Assembly: GCF_035920345.1 (NCBI RefSeq)
Contig: NZ_CP109149.1
Location: 6,014,001 to 6,078,000 of the forward strand
DNA from: Nocardia vinacea
Lineage (GTDB): Bacteria > Actinomycetota > Actinomycetes > Mycobacteriales > Mycobacteriaceae
Direction: 5' to 3'
DNA length: 64,000 bases
In this document: piece by piece, positions 1 through 13,200 of the stretch
Layout of the letters: every line of letters starts with the position of its first letter
How positions within the stretch are numbered: the first letter of the stretch is position 1
Notes under the pieces: generated by a model
The model's database searches: none
What the model saw: the letters and a program-made list of their open reading frames with translations, nothing else
What the model was told of the DNA's origin: nothing
Made by a program: the position numbers and the translations under genes

Positions 1-3000
1 ATTCACCTTGGTTTCGAGTTCCGCGTAGGTCACCGAGGTTTCCTCGAAGATCACCGCAACGGCATCGGGTGTCGCGGCCACGCGGGCTGTCAGCAGGTCG
101 TCGAGGGTCTCGGAAGGCAGTGGCCGCGCGGTGGCATTGCGATCCGAAAGCAGCAGTCCGCGTTCGGCCACCGACATCAACTCGACACTGCCGACGAGGG
201 TTCGCACGTCACGCACTATGGCGCGTGCTACCCGCTCGAAACCTGCCAGGAACCCGTCAACGGTTGCCTTGTCGAAAAGGTCCAGTGCGTAGTGCAGATG
301 CACATCGATGCCGTCGGCCGCGCCGGCGGTGTCGTAGCGGTCGGTCAGCGTCCAGTCCAGATCCAGTTGGATCGGTGCGGGCCCGATATCGAGCGCGGCA
401 ATACTCAAACGGTGCAGTCTGAAGTCCGGCTTGGACTGGTTCTGCAATGTCATCGCCACCTGATACAGCGGCGCATGTGCCTGCGAGCGGACGGGATTCA
501 CCACATCGACGAGCTGTTCGAAAGGCACCGCGGCGTGATCGAAGGCCGCCAGATCGGCTGTGCGGACGGTGGCCAAGAGCTCACCGAGCGTGGCATCGGC
601 GCACACTTCGGTACGCAGCACCAACGTATTGACGAACATGCCGACGAGCTCGTCCAGGGCTTCGTCACCGCGTCCCGCGACCGGCGTACCGATGACGATG
701 TCGTCGGTAGCGCTCAGGCGGCTCAGTAGTACCGCGAGCGCGGCGTGCAGCACCATGAACGGGGTGACCCGATGGGCGGCCGCCACATCCTGGATGCCCT
801 GGTGCAATACCCGATCGAGACGGCCGGTAATGGCACCGCCTCGGTTCGAGGCGACCGCAGGGCGCGGCCGGTCCGTGGGCAGCGGCAATACCTCGGGAAC
901 GCCCGCGAGCCGGCCGGTCCAGTACCGCAGCTGATGGGCCAGCAGCGAACCCTTGTCATCGGCCCGGCCCAGAGCAACGCGCTGCCAGATCGCGAAGTCC
1001 GCGTACTGCAGGGTGAGCGGACTCCACGACGGTGCGACGTCCGCACAGCGGGCCACATACGCGGTAGCCAGATCCCTGGTCAGCGGCGCAAAAGACCAGC
1101 CGTCGGCGGCGATGTGGTGCACGACGAACAGCAGTACGTACACCTGTTGGCGGGACATACTGCCGGATTCGCCGTCGTCGATTCGCAGTAGCCGGACACG
1201 CAGCGGAACTTCGGTCGTGACGTCGAATCCGGTCTGGGCGGCGGTGGCGATGAGTTCGGGTAACTCGGCCGCCGGCACCGCACGAGCGACGAGTTCCACC
1301 AACTTGGTCCCGGCGGGCAGCACCACCTGCGTTGCGGCGCCGTCGTGTTCGGGATAGATAGTGCGCAGTGTCTCGTGCTTGGCGATGACATCGGCAATCG
1401 CACGTTCCAGCGCGGGCACATTCAGCACACCCGTGAGGCGCAGCGCGAACGGGATGTTGTATCCGCCACTCGCGGAGTCGAATCGGTTCAGGAACCACAT
1501 GCGCTGCTGGGCGATCGACAGCGGAATCGGCTCATCGCGATCCTGAACCGTCAACGGCGGCAAGGCCAGAGGTGCCGCGTCCGGTTCGAAGGTGATTCGA
1601 CGCGCCAGCTCACGCACTGTCGATGCGTCGAAGATGGTGCGCACGGGTACATCCCCGCCGGTCGCCTTGGACAGCCGGGCCGCGAGTTGCGTGGCGACGA
1701 GCGAATTGCCGCCGAGGGCGAAAAAGTCGTCATCCGCACCGACCAGGTCGACACCGAGCAACGCGGTGAACGTCTCGGCGACAACGGTTTCCGCGCGGTC
1801 GCTCGGCGCGCGGAATTCGGCCGCCGCAAAAGCTGGCGCGGGCAATACCTTTCGGTCCAGCTTGCCGGAGGCGGTGACGGGAAAGCCGTCGAGGACCACA
1901 AAGGCCGACGGAACCATGTATGCGGGTAGCCGCTGAGCGAGTTCGGCTCGAACACGGTCGGTATCGAGTTCACCGTCCGCCACCAGGTAGGCGACCAGTT
2001 GGTCGCCGTGGTCGTCGCGAACCAGGACGATGGCCTGCGCGATACCGGCAACCGACAGCAATGTCGACTCGATCTCACCGAGTTCGATCCGCAGGCCGCG
2101 GACCTTCACCTGGAAGTCGGTGCGGCCGAGGAATTCCAGCACACCCCGCTGATCCGCCGCCCGCCAGACGACCAGATCGCCGGTGCGATACATCCGGGCA
2201 CCGGCCGGACCGAATGGATCGGCGACGAACCGCTCACCGGTCAGATCGGCGCGACCGAGATAGCCGCGGGCCAACTGCGTTCCGGCCAGATACAGCTCAC
2301 CTGGCACACCGACAGGCACCCGACGCAACCGCGCATCGAGCACATACGCACGGGTATTCCAGATCGGCCGGCCCATCGGCAGCGGACCGCTATCGGCATC
2401 GGTCACCTCGTATGCACTGACCTCGACCGCCGTTTCGGTGGGCCCGTACATGTTGTGCACCCGCGCGCCGGTAACCGCCCGTGCCCGCTGCGCGATTGTG
2501 ACAGGTAGCGCCTCGCCTGAGCAGAACACGTGCCGCAGTGTGGGCACATCGATATCGTCCGCGACGAAGACGGCGAGCATGGACGGTACGAAGTGCGCGA
2601 CCGTAATCGACTCGCGCCGAATCAGATCCGCCAGATACACCGGATCCTGATGACCATCCGGACGTGCCAGAACCAGCCGGGCACCGGCCTGCAGCGGCCA
2701 GAAAAACTCCGGCACCGAAACATCGAAGGTCACCGGCGTCTTCTGCAGCAGCGCATCGGTGCCATCGAGCGCGACATGCGCCGACTGCATCCACAGCAGC
2801 CGGTTCACGATACCGCGGTGGCTCATCGCAACACCCTTGGGCCGACCCGTGGAGCCCGAGGTGAAGATGACATAGGCGGTATTGGCGGCCCGCAACGGCG
2901 CGCGCCGATCCGCATCGGTAACCGGCGCGGCCGAATACCTGGAAAGGTCGAGTCGATCGATACGGACCTGCGCGGCCTCGATACCCAGGCCCATGCCTGA

Positions 3001-6000
3001 GGTCAGCACGCAGAGCGGAGCGGCGGTATCGAGGATGTAGCCGGTGCGTTCGGCCGGATGATCCGGATCCAGCGGTACATAGCCGCCGCCCGCCACGGTG
3101 ACGGCATACATGCCGACCACGAGATCGATTGAGCGCCGCATGCCCAGTGCGACAAGCGAATCCGGGCCAGCGCCCTGCGCTATGAGCCAGCGCGCCAGGC
3201 GGTTCACCCGTCCGGCGAATTCGGCATAGGACAGCGTTGTGCCCTCGAAGGTGAGCGCGGGCGCTCGCGGCGCTCGCGCCACCTGCTCGGCGAATAACGA
3301 AGCGAGCGTCGCGGTTTCGTCGAGGGGGTGCGTGGTGTCATTGCAACGGTCCAACAGAGACCGCTCGTCGGCAGCCAACAGCTCGATCTCGCCGATCCGG
3401 GTCTCGGGCGCATCCGCCACAGTGGCGAGCACGCGCCGAAAGCGGGTGACGAACGCAGCGATGGTCGCCGCATCGAACAGATCGGTGGCATAGCGCAGGC
3501 TGCCGGTGAGCCCGTGATCACCGGCGCGTTCGTTCACCACTAGGTGCAGATCGAATTTCGCGGTGGGATCGGGCGATTCGAGCGGTTCCACGGTGAGCCA
3601 CGGGACTGCGAGCGCCCGACTGCCCGCGACAATGCGCGGTGCCGCACCGAAGCTGAACAGCACCTGGAACAGCGGGTGCGCGCCGGTGCTGCGATCCACG
3701 GCCATGGCATCGACAAGCCGCTCGAACGGCAGATCGGCATTCGCGAGGGCAGCAAGGTCGCAAGCGCGCACGCCCGCAAGGAGTTCGGTGAAGGTGGCTG
3801 CCGCATCGACCGGAGTCCGCAGTATCACGGTGTTCACGAACATGCCGATGAGCGCGTCGAGTTGGCGCTCGCCGCGACCTCCGACGGGCGAGCCGATCAC
3901 CACGTCATCGGTGCCGCTCGATCTCGCAATCGTCGCCGCGAAGGCCGCGTGCACCACCATGAACAGCGTTGCGCCGCTGCGATGTGCGAGTACGCGCAGG
4001 GCGGCGGCCAACTCGGGAGCTATCTCGAAATCCACTGCGGCACCGCGATTCGAGGGCAGCGCGGGGCGGGGCCGGTCGGTCGGCAGCGCGAGTTGGGTCG
4101 GCATACCGTCGAGAACGGCGCGCCAGAATCGCAACTGCTGATATGCCAGATCACCCGGCCGGTCCTCGGCGCCCAGCAGTTCACGATGCCAGAGGCTGTA
4201 ATCCGCGTACTGCACCGGCAGCTCACGCCAATCCGGCTTCCGGCTGGGCCCACCCATCGAATCGCCGCGCGATGCGGTACCTAATCTGGCCAGGTAGGCG
4301 TGCACCAGATCGGTGATCAGCGGTGTCATCGAAAGTGCGTCGGCCGCGATGTGGTGGACGACGAAGACCAGCACGTATTCGTCGCCAGAAATGCCGCGCC
4401 GGTCGTCCACCCGATCGACGATCAATAGTGCGACGCGCGACGGCAGTTCGGTGGTCACATCGAATCCGGCGGTCGTGATCGCGGTAATGGCGGCCGCCAG
4501 ATCGGCACGTTCGACAGGTACTGGATTAAGGGTCAGGCCGATGTCGGCCGGTATCAGAATCGACTGGTACGGACCGGATTCGCTGTCCGGGTAGATGGTG
4601 CGCAGGGATTCGTGCCTGGACAGTACATCGAGCACCGCATGCTCCAGCGCGGTGACATCGAGCCTGCCGGTGAGCCGGAGCACGACCGGGAGGTTGTAAA
4701 CGCTGGCGGCGCCGTCCTGGGTTTCGATCCGGTTGAGAAACCACAGCCGCTGCTGGGCGGGCGAAAGCGGAATGCGGGCCGGACGCTCACGGCGCACCAG
4801 CGGCCGCGCGGACGCACCCGCTCTGGTGAGCTCGTCGACGGCAGCCGCGAATCCCTCGACCGTCGAGGCGTCGAAAAGGGCGCGCACCGGGATGCGCGTG
4901 CCGGTGGCCTCCCCCGCCCGTGCGGTGACCTGGGTGGCATCCAGCGAACTGCCGCCGAGCGCGAAGAAATCGTCATCGAGGCCGACTCGTTCCACCCGCA
5001 GTACCTCGGCGAATACCGCGGCGACCAGCCGTTGTGCCGCATTGGTCGGTGCTCGGAAGCTCTGTTGCCGCAGCACCGGCACTGGCAGCGCCTTGCGGTC
5101 CAGCTTGCCGCTGGTGTTGAGCGGGAATTCCGGCAGCTCGACCAGCGCGGTCGGCACCATGTATCCAGGAAGACGACGGGCCAGCCCGGCCTTGACAGCA
5201 TCGAGATCCAAAACGCTGCCCGGCGTGCGAATCACGTACCCCGCGAGATAGTCGCCATCGATCAGCCGTACCGCGGCCTGACTCACCTCCGGCACCGCGA
5301 GTAGTGCCGTCTCGATCTCGGCGAGCTCGATGCGCTGACCACGGAACTTCACCTGGAAGTCCATTCGGCCGAGGTAGCCGAGTTCCCCATCGGCGCTCCA
5401 GCGCACCAGATCCCCGGTGCGATACATTCGCGCACCCGCTCGGCCGAAAGGGTTGGCCACGAAGCGATCCGCGGTCAGATCGACCCGGCCGTGATAGCCC
5501 CGGGCCAGCTGGTCACCGGCCAAATACAATTCGCCGGGTACCCCGATCGGTACCGGATGCAGTCGCGCATCCAGCACGTACACCTGGGAATTCCACTGCG
5601 GTTCGCCGATCGGCACCAGCTCGTCGTCGACCGTGACCTCGCGGTAGGTAATGGATACGGCAGCCTCGGTCGGGCCGTACAGGTTGTGCAGCGCGGCATC
5701 GCTCACCGCGTGGAAGGCCGCGACGGCGTCCGGCGGCAATGCCTCCCCGATGACGAAAACATCGCGCAGCGAATCGAGTTCGTTCGCCTCGGCATGGGCG
5801 GTGAAAACCGCGAGCATCGATGGCACGAAATCGGTCAGTGTGACGCCGTGGCGGGCAATGGTTTCCGCGAGGTAGCGCGGATCGCGGTGGCCATCGGGCG
5901 AGGCGAGGAGCAGGGTCGCGCCCGCGCGCAGCGGCAGGAAGTATCCCCACAGCGAAACGTCGAAGGTGGTCGCGGTCTTCTGCAGATAGACATCGCCGAC

Positions 6001-9000
6001 GCGCGGCCGATATTCGGCGTGCATCCAGGCGAGTTGGTTGGCGATGGCGCGGTGCTCGACCGATACGCCCTTCGGTCGGCCCGTCGAGCCGGAGGTGAAG
6101 ATTACGTAGGCGGGGTGCTCAGGCCGCAGCACCGCACGGCGCTCGCTATCGACGATCCTCGCCGCGGAGTATTCCGACAGGTCCACTTCGTCGATATGGT
6201 GCAGGTGCACGCTCGGCGGCACGGTCGCGGGGAGGGCGAAGCCGGTACCGCGCGTGGTGAGTACCGAATGCGGCCGGGCGGTATCGAGGATGTGCCAGCT
6301 GCGTTCGGCCGGCTGCCCGGGATCCACCGGCACATACGCGCCGCCGGCGCGCAGTACGGCGTACATCGCGACAACCAGCTCGATCGAGCGCGGCATCGCG
6401 AGCACGACCAGCGATTCCGGGCCGACGCCGGTGCTGATCAGCAGGCGCGCAAGGCGATTGGCCCGCCCAGACAGTTCGGCGTAGGTGAGTTCGGCGGTAT
6501 CGGACACCAGGGCAATGGCATTCGGCGTGCGACGAACCTGGCTGTCGAAACCTTCGTGCAGATAGCGATCGGCGACCTTGTGCCCGCTGGCATTCCAGCT
6601 GGCGGTGACGTAATCGAGTTCACCCGCATCCAGGAGTTCGATATCGCCGACCGCGATATCCGGATCGGCAACCGCCGCGCGCAGCAGCCGGAGAAATTTG
6701 ATGCCGAACTCACGCACGGTCGCGGCATCGAACAGATCGGTGGCATAGGTGAATTCGGCGCGGTAGCCCGCCTCGATATCGGAAAGTGTCAGCTGCAGAT
6801 CGAATTTTGCGAAGCCGGGATCGAAATCGACCAGCTCCGCATCCAAGCCGGGCATCGTCAATGCGATCGGCCCGATGTTCTGCATGAACAGCGCGACCTG
6901 GAACAGCGGATGCCTGCCCTGCGACCGCGCCGGATTCACCACCTCGACCAGACGTTCGAAGGGAATATCGCTGTGCGCGAATGCATTCAGATCGCGCTCG
7001 CGTGCATGGGCGACGAGGTCGGCGAAGCTCAGCTCGCCTCGAACCTCGGTACGCAGCACGAGGGTATTGACGAACATGCCGACAAGGTCGTCCAGGGCGC
7101 GTTCGCCGCGTCCCGCGACCGGTGTGCCGATGGCGATATCGGCGGTGCCGGACAGGCGCGCGAGCAGGACGGCGAGTGCCGCATGGACCACCATGAAGGG
7201 CGTCGCTCGACTGCGGGCGGCAATCCGGTCGATCGCATGGCGTAGCTCCGCGTCGATGGCGAACTCATGGGTCGCCCCGCGGTAGGACGCGACCGCGGGG
7301 CGGGGCCGATCGGCGGGCAGATCCAGCTGTGCGGGCAGGTCGGCCAATTCGGCGGCCCAGAACCCGAGCTGGTGCGCGGCCACCGATTCCGGATCTTCCT
7401 CGCTCCCGAGCACCTGCTGCTGCCACAGCGCGTAGTCCGCATACTGCACGGGCAGCGGCGCCCAGTCCGGTCGGCGTCCGGCGCGACGGGCCGCATAGGC
7501 GGTGACGAGATCGCGCATCAGCGGTCCCATCGAGACACCGTCGGCGGCAATGTGATGCACCACCAGGACCAATGTGTGGTCCTCGGGTCCGCTGCGCAGC
7601 AACCGCACCCGGACCGGGATCTCCTCGGTGACATCGAATCCCTGTACCGCACTGGCCAATACAGCGGCGGCGAGTTCGGCCTCGGGTATATCGCTCGGCG
7701 ACAGGTCGAACACGGCGTGCACCGGCCGCACCACCTGGGCTGGACCATCGGCGGTCTGCGGGTAGACGGTGCGCAGGATCTCGTGCCTGGCAACGAGATC
7801 AGTGATCGCCGCGGACATGGCGGTGACCTCGAGTGCACCGCGTAGCCGCAGTGCGACCGGAATATTGTCCACCGCTGCCGTATCGAAGACGTAGGCGGAT
7901 TCGGTGTGCGTGCCGAACCGGTTGAGAAACCACATACGCCGCTGCGCCGGGGACAGTGGAATATGCTGCGGTCGCGCGGCTGCCGTGAGCGCCGGTCGTG
8001 CGGCTCCGGTCCGTGCCGACCCGGCCAGCGCCGCTACCGTCGGGCGGTCGAAAAAATCGCGGACATCGACGGTAATGCCGCGCGCGGCCCCGATTCGGGC
8101 AATGGCGCGGGTGGCAAGGAGCGAGTTGCCGCCCAGCGCGAAGAAGTCGTCGTCCGCGCCGACTCGATCCATCGCCAGCAGCTGGCCGAAGATCTCGGCG
8201 ACGGCCACCTCTGCCTCGGTCGATGGTTCCCGGTATGCGGCCGATCCGAATACCGGTTCCGGCAGTGCTCGCCGATCGAGCTTGCCATTGGCATTGACCG
8301 GCATTTCGTCGAGGACAACCACCAGCGACGGCACCATGTAGTCCGGTAGGTCCCGGCGGGTGGATTCCAGCACGGTGGCCGGATCAACGGTGACGCCATG
8401 GTGGGCCACCACATATGCGACCAGATGATCGCCGCCCGCATGCCGATGCAGCAGCACCGCGGCCTGCGCGACCTGCTCATTGCGCAGCAGTGCCGCCTCG
8501 ACCTCGCCGAGTTCGATGCGCAGCCCGCGCAGTTTGACCTGGAAGTCGATGCGGCCCAGATATTCCAGTTCGTCCGGACCACCCCCGCCATCGGTGCGCC
8601 AGCGGACCAGGTCGCCGGTGCGGTACATCCGGTCGCCCGGCGCGCCTTCCGGATTGGCCACGAAGCGGTCGGCCGTCAGTCCAGGACGGGCCACATAGCC
8701 GCGAGCCAGCTGCACGCCGGCGAGATAGAGCTCACCGATGACGCCACTGGCCACCGGCCGCAGATTGTCGTCCAGCACCAGCAATTCGGTGTCATCGGCG
8801 GGCGCGCCGATGGGGACGGTCGTGCTGTCGGCGGCGGTGACCTCGTGCGCGGTGACATCGACGGCAGCCTCGGTGGGGCCGTACAAGTTGTGCAGTGTCG
8901 CGCCGCTGATATCGCGGAAGGCGGCCGCGGTGGCGGCCGGTAGCGCCTCGCCGGAGGCGAATACCAGGCGCAGGGTCCGTGCCGCACTTTCGATCTGCGG

Positions 9001-10200
9001 TTCGGCCGCGAAGACCGCGAGCATGGAAGGCACGAAATGCGCGACCGTGACACCGCGTTCGGCGATCGTGCGCGCCAGATATGCCGGATCGCGATGACCA
9101 TCCGGCGCCGCGATCACCAGTCGCGCACCGACCTGCAACGGCCAGAAGAACTCCCATACCGAGACGTCGAAGGTGAACGGCGTCTTCTGCAGCACCACAT
9201 CATCGCCGCGTAGTCGATACAGCCGCTGGCGCCACCGCAGGTTGGCCAAAATCGAACGGTGCGATACCGCAACACCTTTCGGGCGTCCGGTCGATCCGGA
9301 GGTGAAGATGACGTAGGCCGTATTGTCCGCCGCGGGACGCGGGCGGTCATCGATCGACGCCCCTGCCTCGGCGGTGTCGAATTCGTCGATCCGCAGTACC
9401 CGAATATCCGGTCCGAGCTCGGGCTGGTCGTAGGTCGTGGTGAGTACCAGGACCGGTGCGGCGACCTCGAGCACGTAGCCGATGCGTTCGGCCGGATGCT
9501 CCGGATCGATCGGCACATACGCACCGCCCGCCTTCAGGATCGCGTACATGCCGATCAGCAGGTCGAACGAGCGTCGAACGGCAAGCCCCACCGGGCTGTC
9601 CGGGCCGACACCCAAGTCGATCAATCGCCGCGCGAGGGCGTTCACCCGGCCGTCGAACTCCGAATAGGTAAGCGTCGCGTAGCGACTCGATGGGGGGTGG
9701 TGGTCGGGCGACGGGTGGGCCAGCCTCGGGTGGGCCGGCGTCGCACCCGCGTACTCCAGGGCTACCGCGTCCGGTGTCCGGCGCACCTGTGCCTCGAATT
9801 CGCTGATCAGGGTCTCGATCGGCGCGAATACCGACGGCAGCACGTGGGCCGCCGCCGTCAGGGCGTCATCGAGCAGTCGCTCCAGCACGGTGCCGAGTGC
9901 GCCGTCCCCGGACTCCAGCAGGGCGGGCAGTTGGCTGGAGACCACGACCGATACCAGTGCGTCGGCACCGAGCCCGCCACCCATCGCCTCGTCCAGCACC
10001 ATGATCTCGGTGGCCAGCACACCGTAGGTGATGGTGGTCCCGTCGTACCGCAGAGCGACCCGCTCCGGATCCAATTCGGCGACCTTATCGATCAGGATGG
10101 GTAGATCGTCGAGTCCGTACGCCCGGCGCAGTGCCGAATGATCGTATGCGGCACTACGATTGCCGAGTTTGCTGGATGCGACCGATTCTGCCTGGGACAT
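1..10200 (-). CDS. Non-ribosomal peptide synthetase, second subunit (3' end outside window)
   Basis: This frame stays open from an ATG at 10200 to the window edge (3400 codons), so the C-terminus is missing. The protein is a multimodular cytoplasmic NRPS that activates, tethers and condenses amino acids. Order in approximate residues: degenerate A-like N-terminal piece (30-110); A6 (SGSTG near 302); T6 (GGNSL near 690); C7 (HHIAADG near 880); A7 (near 1370); T7 (near 1748); C8 (HHIAADA near 1948, with the motif Gly replaced by Ala); A8 (near 2448); T8 (near 2830); C9 (HHIAADG near 3027); start of A9. It begins with A and not C, so it must pair with the terminal C domain of the upstream subunit; the start overlaps that gene's stop (TGATG). 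Hand-aligned pocket residues: A6 DVWHFSLVD (Ser-type), A7 DVWDFILVS (unassigned), A8 DVPHFSMVE (Ser-like, with Pro replacing Trp). No epimerase domain is seen. The A6 insert is annotated separately. The product is unknown. Confidence 0.93.
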   Translation of the reverse strand, partial: MSQAESVASSKLGNRSAAYDHSALRRAYGLDDLPILIDKVAELDPERVALRYDGTTITYGVLATEIMVLDEAMGGGLGADALVSVVVSSQLPALLESGDGALGTVLERLLDDALTAAAHVLPSVFAPIETLISEFEAQVRRTPDAVALEYAGATPAHPRLAHPSPDHHPPSSRYATLTYSEFDGRVNALARRLIDLGVGPDSPVGLAVRRSFDLLIGMYAILKAGGAYVPIDPEHPAERIGYVLEVAAPVLVLTTTYDQPELGPDIRVLRIDEFDTAEAGASIDDRPRPAADNTAYVIFTSGSTGRPKGVAVSHRSILANLRWRQRLYRLRGDDVVLQKTPFTFDVSVWEFFWPLQVGARLVIAAPDGHRDPAYLARTIAERGVTVAHFVPSMLAVFAAEPQIESAARTLRLVFASGEALPAATAAAFRDISGATLHNLYGPTEAAVDVTAHEVTAADSTTVPIGAPADDTELLVLDDNLRPVASGVIGELYLAGVQLARGYVARPGLTADRFVANPEGAPGDRMYRTGDLVRWRTDGGGGPDELEYLGRIDFQVKLRGLRIELGEVEAALLRNEQVAQAAVLLHRHAGGDHLVAYVVAHHGVTVDPATVLESTRRDLPDYMVPSLVVVLDEMPVNANGKLDRRALPEPVFGSAAYREPSTEAEVAVAEIFGQLLAMDRVGADDDFFALGGNSLLATRAIARIGAARGITVDVRDFFDRPTVAALAGSARTGAARPALTAAARPQHIPLSPAQRRMWFLNRFGTHTESAYVFDTAAVDNIPVALRLRGALEVTAMSAAITDLVARHEILRTVYPQTADGPAQVVRPVHAVFDLSPSDIPEAELAAAVLASAVQGFDVTEEIPVRVRLLRSGPEDHTLVLVVHHIAADGVSMGPLMRDLVTAYAARRAGRRPDWAPLPVQYADYALWQQQVLGSEEDPESVAAHQLGFWAAELADLPAQLDLPADRPRPAVASYRGATHEFAIDAELRHAIDRIAARSRATPFMVVHAALAVLLARLSGTADIAIGTPVAGRGERALDDLVGMFVNTLVLRTEVRGELSFADLVAHARERDLNAFAHSDIPFERLVEVVNPARSQGRHPLFQVALFMQNIGPIALTMPGLDAELVDFDPGFAKFDLQLTLSDIEAGYRAEFTYATDLFDAATVREFGIKFLRLLRAAVADPDIAVGDIELLDAGELDYVTASWNASGHKVADRYLHEGFDSQVRRTPNAIALVSDTAELTYAELSGRANRLARLLISTGVGPESLVVLAMPRSIELVVAMYAVLRAGGAYVPVDPGQPAERSWHILDTARPHSVLTTRGTGFALPATVPPSVHLHHIDEVDLSEYSAARIVDSERRAVLRPEHPAYVIFTSGSTGRPKGVSVEHRAIANQLAWMHAEYRPRVGDVYLQKTATTFDVSLWGYFLPLRAGATLLLASPDGHRDPRYLAETIARHGVTLTDFVPSMLAVFTAHAEANELDSLRDVFVIGEALPPDAVAAFHAVSDAALHNLYGPTEAAVSITYREVTVDDELVPIGEPQWNSQVYVLDARLHPVPIGVPGELYLAGDQLARGYHGRVDLTADRFVANPFGRAGARMYRTGDLVRWSADGELGYLGRMDFQVKFRGQRIELAEIETALLAVPEVSQAAVRLIDGDYLAGYVIRTPGSVLDLDAVKAGLARRLPGYMVPTALVELPEFPLNTSGKLDRKALPVPVLRQQSFRAPTNAAQRLVAAVFAEVLRVERVGLDDDFFALGGSSLDATQVTARAGEATGTRIPVRALFDASTVEGFAAAVDELTRAGASARPLVRRERPARIPLSPAQQRLWFLNRIETQDGAASVYNLPVVLRLTGRLDVTALEHAVLDVLSRHESLRTIYPDSESGPYQSILIPADIGLTLNPVPVERADLAAAITAITTAGFDVTTELPSRVALLIVDRVDDRRGISGDEYVLVFVVHHIAADALSMTPLITDLVHAYLARLGTASRGDSMGGPSRKPDWRELPVQYADYSLWHRELLGAEDRPGDLAYQQLRFWRAVLDGMPTQLALPTDRPRPALPSNRGAAVDFEIAPELAAALRVLAHRSGATLFMVVHAAFAATIARSSGTDDVVIGSPVGGRGERQLDALIGMFVNTVILRTPVDAAATFTELLAGVRACDLAALANADLPFERLVDAMAVDRSTGAHPLFQVLFSFGAAPRIVAGSRALAVPWLTVEPLESPDPTAKFDLHLVVNERAGDHGLTGSLRYATDLFDAATIAAFVTRFRRVLATVADAPETRIGEIELLAADERSLLDRCNDTTHPLDETATLASLFAEQVARAPRAPALTFEGTTLSYAEFAGRVNRLARWLIAQGAGPDSLVALGMRRSIDLVVGMYAVTVAGGGYVPLDPDHPAERTGYILDTAAPLCVLTSGMGLGIEAAQVRIDRLDLSRYSAAPVTDADRRAPLRAANTAYVIFTSGSTGRPKGVAMSHRGIVNRLLWMQSAHVALDGTDALLQKTPVTFDVSVPEFFWPLQAGARLVLARPDGHQDPVYLADLIRRESITVAHFVPSMLAVFVADDIDVPTLRHVFCSGEALPVTIAQRARAVTGARVHNMYGPTETAVEVSAYEVTDADSGPLPMGRPIWNTRAYVLDARLRRVPVGVPGELYLAGTQLARGYLGRADLTGERFVADPFGPAGARMYRTGDLVVWRAADQRGVLEFLGRTDFQVKVRGLRIELGEIESTLLSVAGIAQAIVLVRDDHGDQLVAYLVADGELDTDRVRAELAQRLPAYMVPSAFVVLDGFPVTASGKLDRKVLPAPAFAAAEFRAPSDRAETVVAETFTALLGVDLVGADDDFFALGGNSLVATQLAARLSKATGGDVPVRTIFDASTVRELARRITFEPDAAPLALPPLTVQDRDEPIPLSIAQQRMWFLNRFDSASGGYNIPFALRLTGVLNVPALERAIADVIAKHETLRTIYPEHDGAATQVVLPAGTKLVELVARAVPAAELPELIATAAQTGFDVTTEVPLRVRLLRIDDGESGSMSRQQVYVLLFVVHHIAADGWSFAPLTRDLATAYVARCADVAPSWSPLTLQYADFAIWQRVALGRADDKGSLLAHQLRYWTGRLAGVPEVLPLPTDRPRPAVASNRGGAITGRLDRVLHQGIQDVAAAHRVTPFMVLHAALAVLLSRLSATDDIVIGTPVAGRGDEALDELVGMFVNTLVLRTEVCADATLGELLATVRTADLAAFDHAAVPFEQLVDVVNPVRSQAHAPLYQVAMTLQNQSKPDFRLHRLSIAALDIGPAPIQLDLDWTLTDRYDTAGAADGIDVHLHYALDLFDKATVDGFLAGFERVARAIVRDVRTLVGSVELMSVAERGLLLSDRNATARPLPSETLDDLLTARVAATPDAVAVIFEETSVTYAELETKVN
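9672..9737. repeat. 51-bp repeat, one full copy plus a 15-bp partial, inside NRPS domain A6
   Basis: The full copy (9672-9722) starts with the hairpin GTCGC-GTA-GCGAC and contains a second short one, GTCG-GG-CGAC. A partial unit follows at 9723-9737. On the coding strand it adds a His/Pro/Ser-rich segment (reads as [13 protein letters not shown]) just before the A1 core motif LTYSEF. The 51-bp length keeps the frame. Confidence 0.85.
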
Positions 10201-13200
10201 CAGTTGATTCCTTCCGAATCGACTTCCGAATCCGAGTTGGAGAGCACAGCCCGCGCCTCGGTGCGCAGCGACCGCAGGACTGCGGCGAGACCACTGCCGC
10301 CGAGGGCGGCCAAGAGGCCGGGCACCAGCCCGGCGAGGGCGACATTGATGAGCGCTTCCGGTTTCGCGGTCGTCCCCATGGCCTTGGTGACCGTCGCGAG
10401 CTTGGCGGCCAGCTCGCCGAAGGTCACCGCGTGCGCGTCGTGGGTGAAAGCGACGGCACCGGGATCGATTTCGGCGGCAGCGGCGATCAGCGCGGGCAGG
10501 TCCGCCGGGCTGTCCGACCGTTCGCCACGGGACTGTTCGCCGCGAATATCGATGGCGCGAATCACGATCGCCGGATCATCCGCGACTACCTCGAATATCC
10601 GAAGTAGTCGCTCGGCGAACAGCCGGACCGTTGCGGCATCGAAAATGTCGGTCGCGTAGCCGAATCTCATATCCAGCCCGACCAGATCCCCTGCGGCGTC
10701 GAACAACTCGATGCCGGTGAGCTGCAGGTCGTATTTGGCGTCGGCCAGCGCGAGATCGAGCACCTCGACCTCGAGTCCGGGCAGCGCGACGCGGCCGGAC
10801 GGCATGTTCTGGAAGGTGAACATCACCTGGAACAGCGGCGTATAGGCACTGGACCTGGTCCGGCCGACGGCATCGACCACCCGCTCGAACGGCACGTCGG
10901 CGTGTGACAGCGCCGCGATATCGCGATTCCTGGCCTGCCGAAGCAGATCCGCGAAACCGGTACGCGCGTCGACCTCGGTGCGCAGCACCACGGTATTGAC
11001 GAACATGCCGATCAGGTCGTCTAGTTCACGTTCGCCACGGCCCGCGACCGGTGCGCCGATAGCGATATCCGGGGTGCCGGACAGTTTGGCCAGCAGGACC
11101 GCGAATGCACTGTGGATCAGGGTGAACAGGGTTGTGCCGTGCGCACTGGCAACCGCCTCCAGCCGCGCGGTGAGTACCGTGTCGACCTCGAAACCGACTG
11201 TGTCACCGCGCATATCCCTGCGCGGCGAACGCGGTCGATCGCTCGGCAATGAAAGTACTTCGGGCAGGCCCGCCAATTCCGTTGTCCAATAGTCGAGTTG
11301 CCGGGTCAGCAGGCTGTTCGGATCACGATCGGAGCCGAGCAACGCGCGTTGCCACACGCTGTAATCGGCGTACTGGATCGGCAATGGCTCCCAGTCCGGC
11401 GCGTCGCCCGCGATCCGGCTGAGGTAGGCACGCATGAGATCCCGCGTCATCGGGGCGACCGAATAGCCATCGGCGCTGATGTGGTGCAGCACCACCACGA
11501 GGACGTGCTCGTCGACGTCGGTGCGGAACAATGCCGCGCGGACCGGCGGCGACGAGGTGATATCGAAACCGGCGGCGACGAACTCAGCGATGCGCTCGTC
11601 GATATCACCCTGTTCCAAAAGGATCGGTTCCAGATCGACCTCGGCAACGTCCAGTACTTGCTGCACCGGTTCGGGCTCGGCATCCGGATATCGGGTGCGC
11701 AGGGTTTCGTGGCGTTCGATCACGTCCAGGATTGCCGCGCCGAGGGCAGCGATATCCAGTGCGCCGGTCAGACGCAGTGCGGCGGGGATGTTGTAGGCCG
11801 AGGAATCCGGGTCCAGCCGATTGACCACCCACATCCGCTGCTGTGCCAGCGATAGCGGGGCGGGCGCGGTGCCGGAACGTCGGGTCAGCGCGGGCCTGGT
11901 ATCGGTTCCCCCGAGTTCGGCCAGTCGCGCGGCGAGCAGCCCGAGGGTCGGTGCGTCGAATACCGCGGCCACCGGGACCCGCACTCCGAGTGCCGAGCCC
12001 AGCTGCGCCGCCAGCCGGGTCGCCAGCAGAGAATTGCCCCCGAGCGCGAAGAAGTCGGTATCCAGCCCTACCGTTTCCTCGGCTGCGATCACCTCGACGA
12101 AGGTTGCCGCGACCAAGCGCTCCAGCTCACTGGTCGGTGCGCGGAAAGGAGCCGTGGTGAACAACGGCGCGGGCAGTGCGGCCCGATCAACCTTGCCATT
12201 GGCATTGAGCGGCAACGACTCCAGCACAACGATCGTGTTGGGCACCATGTAGGTGGGCAGCTCTGTAGCCACCGCCGCACGCAACGCATCGGCCAATTCG
12301 GCAGGAGCCGTCGAGGCCGGAACGGCAACATAGGCGATGAGCCGAGCTCCAGCATGCGCCACCGCGACCGCAGCGCGCACGTCGGGCAGCCGCAGCAGCG
12401 CGGCCTCCACCTCGCCGAGCTCGATCCGGAAACCGCCGATCTTGACCTGGAAGTCGGTGCGCTCCAAATATTCCAGCGTGCCCTCCGGACGCCAGCGGAC
12501 AATATCGCCGGTCCGGTACATCGTCGCGCCGACGGCGCTCGCGAAGGGATCCGCGACGAAACGGTCGGCCGTCAGCGCGGGCCTGCGTTGATAGCCACGC
12601 GCCAATTGCGCACCGGCCAAATACAACTCACCGGGCACACCCACCGGGACCGGCTGCAGCCGTGCATCGAGCACGTAAACGCGACTGTTCCAGGCGGGCG
12701 TGCCGATCGGCACGATGTGGGTCGGGTCCGCATCGACTTCGAAGGCCGTGATCGACACGGCTGCCTCGGTCGGGCCGTACAGGTTGAACAGTCGTGCGCC
12801 GGAATGTCCGGCCCGACGACGGAATTCGATCGCGGTGGCGGGCGGCAGCGCCTCACCGATGGCAAGCACCTGCCGCAGTGAATTCGGCAGCGGCGCATCC
12901 GTTACCGCGAGCAGCATGCCGACCAGCGACGGTACGGCGTGCAGCACCGTCACCGCATGGCGTTCGATCAGGGCCCGCAGCCGGTCCGGATCGCGTTCGG
13001 TGCCGGGCTCGGTCACCACCAGGCGACCACCCGTCGTCAGGACCGACCAGAATTCCCACACCGACAGGTCGAAGGTTGCCGGAGTCTTGAGCAGCGCATT
13101 CGCCTCTGGCCCGAACGCGAATCGGTCACGCAGCCAGGCCAATTGGTTGACGATCGCCGCGTGCGAAATAGTGACGCCCTTGGGCGCTCCAGTCGAACCG

